Part shown: piece after piece, positions 59,363 through 64,000 of the stretch | How positions within the stretch are numbered: the stretch's first letter is position 1 | Layout of the letters: every line of letters begins with the position of its first letter | Source of the DNA: Gracilinema caldarium DSM 7334 | GTDB taxonomy: Bacteria > Spirochaetota > Spirochaetia > Treponematales > Breznakiellaceae | Direction: 5' to 3' | DNA: 64,000 nt | Assembly: GCF_000219725.1 (NCBI RefSeq) | Contig: NC_015732.1 | Location: forward strand, 2,610,972 to 2,674,971 | Program-made: the position numbers and the translations under genes | The notes under the pieces: generated by a model | What the model saw: only the letters and a program-made list of their open reading frames with translations | What the model was told of the DNA's origin: nothing | Database searches by the model: none

Positions 59363-60240
59363 CGGCGCTGTCTCCCGGAAAAAAATTTAGCAAGTTCAGT
59401 AGCAGCATTGGCTGTCGTAAGCAATTCTGTATGGCGGATTCGGTATTTTGTACAAATAGTATCCCAGACAGTACTACGATCTCGATTCCAGGCCTGCCAT
59501 GAGGCTTGAAAGGATTTAAAGGACGTAGGTGCATGAAGAACCGCATCTGTTTCAGGATCCTGAAAGGTTACCAAACCAAGCGCTGGCATAGCCTGTTCGA
59601 GGGGATCTGTAATACGAAGTGCCGCCACATCATGGTGATGACTCAGGTAGGCCAAGGGCTGTTCCCAGCCTAATGCAAGAAAATCCGAAATAATGATGAT
59701 CATACTTCGCTTTTTCAGTATCCGGCTGGCCGCTTCAATCGCCGCCGCAAGGGCAGAGCCCCGACTAGCGTCAGTATCAGTAGGATCCTGATCCAAGGCT
59801 TCCAGGATCCAGGCCATAATTGCGGATCGTCCCTTTTTCGGCATAAGGACCCGACTCACCCCCCGATTAAAAAACAATCCTCCAAAACGCTGTCCAGTTT
59901 TTTCTGCCGAAAAGGCAATGAGACTCGCGGCAAGAAGCGCCTGATCATAACGGCGTATGGGGCCGCCGGTTCTCATTGACGCGGAAACATCAAGGATGAT
60001 AAAAACCGTCAGTTCCCGTTCTTCCCGGTATAATTTTACATAGGGATGCCCAAAACGGGCACTGACATTCCAGTCGATGGTACGGATATCATCCCCAATC
60101 TGATAGGTTCTGACTTCCTCAAATTCAATACCCTGACCGCGAAATATAGAACGGAAATCTCCTGAAACAAGATCCTCCGCGAGACTCTCTGCAGAGAGGG
60201 AAAAGGTATTTATTTTTTCCAGTAATTCTGCTCGGGTCAC
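59359..60240 (-). CDS. DUF58 protein
   Basis: This 293-residue soluble protein has the DUF58 signature EFEEVRTYQIGDDIRTIDWN, then ARFGHPYVKLYREERELTV and a VWA-like strand ILDVSASM. DUF58 proteins regularly follow moxR and act with it as a chaperone/metal-insertion-like unit; the client here is presumably the Bat VWA proteins. It starts nine bases after moxR and overlaps the next gene by four bases. Confidence 0.9.
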   Translation of the reverse strand: MTRAELLEKINTFSLSAESLAEDLVSGDFRSIFRGQGIEFEEVRTYQIGDDIRTIDWNVSARFGHPYVKLYREERELTVFIILDVSASMRTGGPIRRYDQALLAASLIAFSAEKTGQRFGGLFFNRGVSRVLMPKKGRSAIMAWILEALDQDPTDTDASRGSALAAAIEAASRILKKRSMIIIISDFLALGWEQPLAYLSHHHDVAALRITDPLEQAMPALGLVTFQDPETDAVLHAPTSFKSFQASWQAWNRDRSTVWDTICTKYRIRHTELLTTANAATELAKFFSGRQRR

Positions 60241-60249
60241 GATAACCTT

Positions 60250-61263
60250 TTATGGAAGAGGAACCAGAGAGAGTATGCGGTTTATCAGGGTATCCGCATC
60301 TACATTGTCAGCTTCGGCCTCATAGGATAACACCAACCGATGCCGTAAAACCGCAGGAGCTACCGCCTTAATATCTTCGGGGAGCACAAAGTCCCGCCCA
60401 TTAAACAATGCCTGTATTTTACTGCACCGATACAGCGCTATGGAAGCCCGTGGCGAAGCGCCAAAGGAAATGTACCGGTAAAAATCATCACGATTTCCCC
60501 GTTTTGTTTTCTCCACAGGCCTGCTGGCGGCAACAAGAGCAACGATATAACCCACCAGTGCATCATCAAGACGAACCTCATCAGCCGTATCTCGGAGCAG
60601 AGACAGCGCATCATTTTTCAGAACCGGTTTTATGGAAACCGAGCCGTCACTGGCGATGAAGCTATGTTCGTTAGAAGGACCATTTCCCGAACGCAACACG
60701 ATACGCTGTTCCTCTTCCCGGGATGGATAACGAAGGACCAGCTTAAGCAAGAAGCGATCTAATTCAGCTTCCGGAAGCGGATAGGTTCCTTCATGTTCAA
60801 TAGGATTTTGCGTAGCCAGAACAAAAAAGGGTTCTGGTAAAGAAAGGGTTGTTTCTCCAATAGTTACCTGCTTTTCTTCCATGGCCTCGAGCAGGGCTGA
60901 CTGAACCTTGGCAGGAGCCCGGTTAATTTCATCAGCCAGAATAATATTGGCAAACACTGGTCCCCGGCGTACCGAAAAAGCCAGAGATTTCTGGTCCCAG
61001 ATAAGGGTTCCTGTAACATCCGCAGGCAACAGATCAGGAGTAAACTGAATTCGTTTAAAGGATAAACCCGTGAGTTCTGCCAGGGATTTTACTGCAAGGG
61101 TTTTAGCAAGACCGGGTACACCCTCGAGGAGCGCATGGCCTCCGGCAATAAGGGCCATCAGAAGGCCTGAAATCATCGTTTCCTGACCGACTATACGTAG
61201 GGCCAGCTCTTTCCGTGCATCTGCAAGAATGAGCGATGCCTGTTCCCATTTTGATTGATCCAT
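60250..61263 (-). CDS. moxR: MoxR-family AAA ATPase
   Basis: These 337 residues contain Walker A GVPGLAKT (48-55), Walker B IILADEINRAP with Asp111-Glu112, and the AAA lid domain ending in LIPRAPDIKAV-like text (here LPEDIKAVAPAVLRHRLVLS). MoxR ATPases remodel VWA-containing complexes. It heads the eight-gene bat operon that runs to smr. No ribosome site is visible. A -10 ends five bases before the ATG, so the operon mRNA is predicted to be leaderless. Confidence 0.95.
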   Translation of the reverse strand: MDQSKWEQASLILADARKELALRIVGQETMISGLLMALIAGGHALLEGVPGLAKTLAVKSLAELTGLSFKRIQFTPDLLPADVTGTLIWDQKSLAFSVRRGPVFANIILADEINRAPAKVQSALLEAMEEKQVTIGETTLSLPEPFFVLATQNPIEHEGTYPLPEAELDRFLLKLVLRYPSREEEQRIVLRSGNGPSNEHSFIASDGSVSIKPVLKNDALSLLRDTADEVRLDDALVGYIVALVAASRPVEKTKRGNRDDFYRYISFGASPRASIALYRCSKIQALFNGRDFVLPEDIKAVAPAVLRHRLVLSYEAEADNVDADTLINRILSLVPLP

Positions 61264-61268
61264 AGCTT

Positions 61269-61297
61269 ATTGTACCGGTACAAAACTTCTATGACAA
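61269..61297 (-). promoter_or_regulatory. moxR-bat operon promoter, predicted leaderless
   Basis: On the minus strand TTGTCA (61292-61297), 17 bases and TACAAT (61269-61274), both 5 of 6 matches, end five bases before the ATG at 61263. No Shine-Dalgarno sequence is present. Confidence 0.65.
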
Positions 61298-61299
61298 TA

Positions 61300-61328
61300 T
61301 TGACACAAGCCTTTTTGCCCCCTAGTCT
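61300..61328 (+). promoter_or_regulatory. Aminotransferase promoter, predicted leaderless
   Basis: A consensus TTGACA (61300-61305), 17 bases and TAGTCT (61323-61328) end six bases before the ATG at 61335. The -35 lies two bases from the -35 of the divergent moxR promoter. The -10 is weak (3 of 6). Confidence 0.5.
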
Positions 61329-61334
61329 ATAGGC

Positions 61335-62636
61335 ATGAATACCTTAGCAACAGAACTCAATTCCCAGTTGGAAGGAACGATAGCCTATCGACTGCTATCG
61401 AACCTAGGAAAACGGTTATATTTCCCCAAGGGCATTATTGCCCAATCAGGGGAAGCAAAGAAATTCGCTCACAAGGCCAATGCTACTATCGGTATGGCCT
61501 ATGACGGCGGGCGACCTTTGATACTCTCGACGATTGCTGAGGGGATGCCTACCCTTTCTGCGGTAGAAGCGGTTACCTATGCACCAACCGCTGGTGTCGA
61601 TACAGCTCGTCAGGCCTGGAAGGATGGGATCATTAAGAAAAATCCGAGCCTCGCAGGGGCCTCCATATCACTACCGGTTGTGGTTCCAGGGCTGACAGCG
61701 GGCATTTCCTACATCGCAGATCTGTTCCTTGATGAAGGCGATGAAATTCTTGTAAGCGATCCCTGCTGGGACAACTACAGCCTCATCTTTGCGGACCGCC
61801 GGGGCGCTACCGTTATCGAAACAGCCTTTTTTAAAGACGGCCCGGGGCTTGACTTGGAAGGTATACAAAAGGCAGTTGAAAAGCAGGCGCAGAAAGGAAG
61901 CTTGAGGCTCATCCTCAACTTTCCCAACAACCCCTCTGGTTACTCACCAACCCATGCAGAGGCAGAAGCGCTCATCACTATGATTAAGGACATAGCCAAT
62001 GCAGGCACCGATGTGCTGGTCATTACCGACGATGCTTACTTTGGACTCGCCTACGAATCAGACATCTATCCGGAATCTCTCTTTGGACGCCTCGCCAAAC
62101 TCCATGAAAAGGTGCTGGCGGTAAAAATCGATGGGCCCACAAAAGAAGACTATGTGTGGGGCCTCAGGATGGGTTTTGTTACCTTTGGCTCCGCGGGCCT
62201 CAATGAAACCCACTATGATGCCCTCATTAAAAAGCTCATGGGAACCATCCGGTCCAGCGTATCCTGTTCCAATACACCAGCCCAGTACCTCATGCTTAAA
62301 ACCATAAACGACAGCCGCTCGGAAGAGGAAAAGAAACGGTATAAAGAGATTCTACATAAACGGTATCAGATTGTAAAAACCCTGGTCCAAACCCATCAGC
62401 ATCATCCCGTTTTGCAAGCCCTGCCCTTTAATTCAGGCTACTTTATGAGTTTCCGCTGCAAGGGTGTAAGTCCCGAAACCTTGAGGCAAACCCTGCTCAA
62501 GGACCATGGTATTGGAACTATAGCTCTGGGAAGTCAGTACCTGCGGATTGCCTTCTCCAGTGTCGAAGCTGAACATATCTCCTATGTGTATGAAACGCTC
62601 TTTAAGGTAGCCGAAGATCTGGCACAACAAAGGTAA
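61335..62636 (+). CDS. PLP-dependent class I/II aminotransferase
   Basis: These 433 residues have the fold-type I aminotransferase core: LILNFPNNPSGYSPT (Asn199-Pro200), VITDDAYFGLAY with Asp232 and Tyr235, and the cofactor lysine region VKIDGPTKEDYVWGLRMGF, with Lys270 the likely Schiff-base residue and Arg278 binding phosphate. Class members make or break amino acids; the substrate is not clear. It is a single gene with its own promoter, divergent from moxR. Confidence 0.88.
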   Translation: MNTLATELNSQLEGTIAYRLLSNLGKRLYFPKGIIAQSGEAKKFAHKANATIGMAYDGGRPLILSTIAEGMPTLSAVEAVTYAPTAGVDTARQAWKDGIIKKNPSLAGASISLPVVVPGLTAGISYIADLFLDEGDEILVSDPCWDNYSLIFADRRGATVIETAFFKDGPGLDLEGIQKAVEKQAQKGSLRLILNFPNNPSGYSPTHAEAEALITMIKDIANAGTDVLVITDDAYFGLAYESDIYPESLFGRLAKLHEKVLAVKIDGPTKEDYVWGLRMGFVTFGSAGLNETHYDALIKKLMGTIRSSVSCSNTPAQYLMLKTINDSRSEEEKKRYKEILHKRYQIVKTLVQTHQHHPVLQALPFNSGYFMSFRCKGVSPETLRQTLLKDHGIGTIALGSQYLRIAFSSVEAEHISYVYETLFKVAEDLAQQR

Positions 62637-62658
62637 AAAAGGCCCGCCCGGCTCTTTG

Positions 62659-63141
62659 CTAAAAAACCAGCTCACGGCCCAGATCCTTTAATTCAGGCAT
62701 CTGGGCATAGAGCGGAAGCCTCCCGTTGCTTGAGGTTTTATCAATTTCCACTAGTTTTACATAGAGTTCGTTTAATAGGTCTGCAAAAATTTTTAAATTT
62801 GAAGAGAAATTGTTTATTGCCATCTCTCTGAGTACCTTGTCGGCCTCGTTCGTTCTACCGGTAGCATTGAGTCTATTTCTAAGAGAAGGCACCAATTCTT
62901 TCCTGGCCATCCCAATAAAACGGGCGGCGGCGGCAATTTGGCGATACAGTTCATCAAGATGAAAGCCCTGATATCGATATTGTTCACTTTTTTCAGTCAG
63001 GGTCTCGATGAGATCCCAGGCTTGATTATCCAAGGGAAGGTGAAGCAGGGCGGGTCGTAAATGACGGTTGGCAATATTAGACTTATAATGATCTCCAATA
63101 TGCTCAATAAGTCTAATAATCTCTGAATCACGGATCTGCAT
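62659..63141 (-). CDS. Hypothetical helical protein
   Basis: No family is recognised. From the ATG at 63141 it is a 160-residue, mostly helical soluble protein (MQIRDSEIIRLIEHIGDHYK) ending DLGRELVF. A longer frame up to 63270 exists but would run 62 bases into the divergent lipoprotein gene and includes a promoter-like stretch, so I prefer the shorter start. TTGTCA (63174-63179), 17 bases and TACTAT (63151-63156) precede it by nine bases, again with no ribosome site. Confidence 0.65.
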   Translation of the reverse strand: MQIRDSEIIRLIEHIGDHYKSNIANRHLRPALLHLPLDNQAWDLIETLTEKSEQYRYQGFHLDELYRQIAAAARFIGMARKELVPSLRNRLNATGRTNEADKVLREMAINNFSSNLKIFADLLNELYVKLVEIDKTSSNGRLPLYAQMPELKDLGRELVF

Positions 63142-63172
63142 ATAGTTTATATAGTATCCCGTCATTGCGGGA

Positions 63173-63202
63173 TTGACAAGCCAAGAAGGACCACAATAGG
63201 AT
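63173..63202 (+). promoter_or_regulatory. Promoter of the lipoprotein gene, possibly leaderless
   Basis: TTGACA (63173-63178), 18 bases and TAGGAT (63197-63202) end six bases before the ATG at 63209. The AGGA inside the -10 could also serve as a ribosome site, so leaderless status is less certain. The -35 overlaps that of the divergent gene. Confidence 0.5.
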
Positions 63203-63208
63203 AAAATA

Positions 63209-64000
63209 ATGAAAACTATCAAAGCATGTTTATTTTGTATGTATTTGTTTAGCGCTGTAAGTATGAGCATACTGTTTTCCGCCTGCCAATCTAGCAGTAC
63301 TAAAACAGTAACCCTTTGGACAAATCAGAGCGATTTTGCCATTTATACAGAGATATATAACACCAAACAAAAAAAATACAAACTAGAAACTTATTATTTT
63401 GAAAATCTAACGGACACTTTAGCAAAAGCAAAAAAATACCCTGATATTGTCGTTGGTACAGGATTAAAAAATAGTGAAACCAGACGGCTTTTTAAAAGTC
63501 TTGATTATTTTTTTGATGAACTACTCCTGAAACAAACCAGTTTTTATATAAATTTATTAAGACTTGGTAATATTGATGGTAAACAATATTTGCTTCCTGT
63601 TTCTTTTAATCTTCCAGCAGTTATTTTTTCAAAAGATAACAGCAGTCTTATCACCAAACCTTTTTATCTGACCCTTGATGAAATTCAAAGTATTGGAAAA
63701 TCCTTTAACCAACAAACAAAAGAAGGGGTCTATACAAGAATGGGGTTTTCCCCTCGCTGGGACGATGACTTTTTATTTATCGTTACTAGGCTCTTTAATG
63801 TATCCTACCGCGAAAGCAACCCACTCGCTTGGGATGCGGTTGCCCTTGAACGAGCTATGAATTATGTTTACCAATGGAGTATAACGACCAACGGAAGTCC
63901 AGATACAGAAGATGACTTTGCCTTTAAATACCTCTATAATCCACCTTCAGTTATCATAACCAGTGGAAAAAGTCTTTTTGCATATATTTCGAGCGACAAT
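63209..64000 (+). CDS. Solute-binding-protein-like lipoprotein (3' end outside window)
   Basis: The open frame runs 264 codons to the window edge. It begins MKTIKACLFCMYLFSAVSMS and has a lipoprotein signal ending ILFSAC. The start of the mature protein (TKTVTLWTNQSDFAIYTEIY) and later KYPDIVVGTGLKN and YLLPVSFNLPAVIFSKDN resemble ABC-transporter sugar-binding proteins, which open with a VTLW strand and contain a YxxP-type segment. It would sit on the outer face of the inner membrane. Transporter permeases, if any, lie outside the window. Confidence 0.75.
   Translation, partial: MKTIKACLFCMYLFSAVSMSILFSACQSSSTKTVTLWTNQSDFAIYTEIYNTKQKKYKLETYYFENLTDTLAKAKKYPDIVVGTGLKNSETRRLFKSLDYFFDELLLKQTSFYINLLRLGNIDGKQYLLPVSFNLPAVIFSKDNSSLITKPFYLTLDEIQSIGKSFNQQTKEGVYTRMGFSPRWDDDFLFIVTRLFNVSYRESNPLAWDAVALERAMNYVYQWSITTNGSPDTEDDFAFKYLYNPPSVIITSGKSLFAYISSDN

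Overview
The window looks like the chromosome of a free-living or gut-associated spirochaete, most like the genus Treponema in the broad sense (Treponema/Gracilinema). That placement is an inference. It rests on a full chemotaxis operon, spirochaete-style lipoprotein signals, a porin-like outer-membrane barrel, an OmpA-type protein with FlgD-like repeats, a Bat (aerotolerance) operon and split glycine decarboxylase genes. I see no rRNA, tRNA, CRISPR array or insertion sequence. Coding density is very high, and the only gene-free stretch over 300 bases is 31124-31601.

Layout. 1-1112 (minus): fmt (cut by the window edge) and def. 1203-9277 (minus): a lipoprotein alpha-2-macroglobulin and penicillin-binding protein 1C, translationally coupled. 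9401-12376 (minus): a beta-propeller sensor with a GGDEF cyclase. 12524-21250 (minus): a chemotaxis operon running from a degenerate receptor-like membrane protein through cheA, cheY, cheW, a receptor, cheR and cheD to cheB. A lone receiver gene lies upstream. 21899-25284: an alcohol dehydrogenase/aldo-keto reductase operon divergent from a XylR-like regulator, followed by a GH31 glycosidase remnant. 25844-29322 (plus): two tandem MutS-like ATPases and a TPR protein, preceded by a hairpin that can hide the ribosome binding site. 29418-31123 (minus): a GGGtGRT protein and an IscU/NifU-like scaffold with a long structured leader. 31602-33128: a porin-like protein. 33294-37630 (plus): the glycine cleavage operon gcvT-gcvH-gcvPA-gcvPB with a 20-residue mini-ORF inside. 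37683-38242 (minus): a vapBC pair with a nonsense codon in the toxin. Then ogt, a 1340-residue OmpA-family protein, a methyltransferase, manC, ackA, a PfkB kinase and a DJ-1 protein. 48381-53080 (plus): a double-receiver regulator, a hybrid histidine kinase and a PHP phosphatase. A DksA-type protein and infA follow. 53811-61263 (minus): moxR, DUF58, a membrane protein, batA, batB, a TPR lipoprotein, batD and smr. The right edge holds an aminotransferase, a hypothetical gene and the start of a solute-binding-like lipoprotein.

The genes fall into several modules: envelope defence and repair (A2M/PBP1C, Bat, OmpA), motility signalling (Che operon, GGDEF protein, hybrid kinase) and one-carbon or fermentative metabolism (Gcv, AckA).

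The observations I rate highest are these. Many singly promoted genes have a -10 hexamer ending 5-6 bases before the ATG and no Shine-Dalgarno sequence, which predicts leaderless mRNAs. CheA carries an insert with the exact 24-5-24 spacing of the MshEN c-di-GMP-binding motif. The MutS-like pair has an RBS-sequestering leader. The GGGtGRT/IscU-like pair has its own structured leader.
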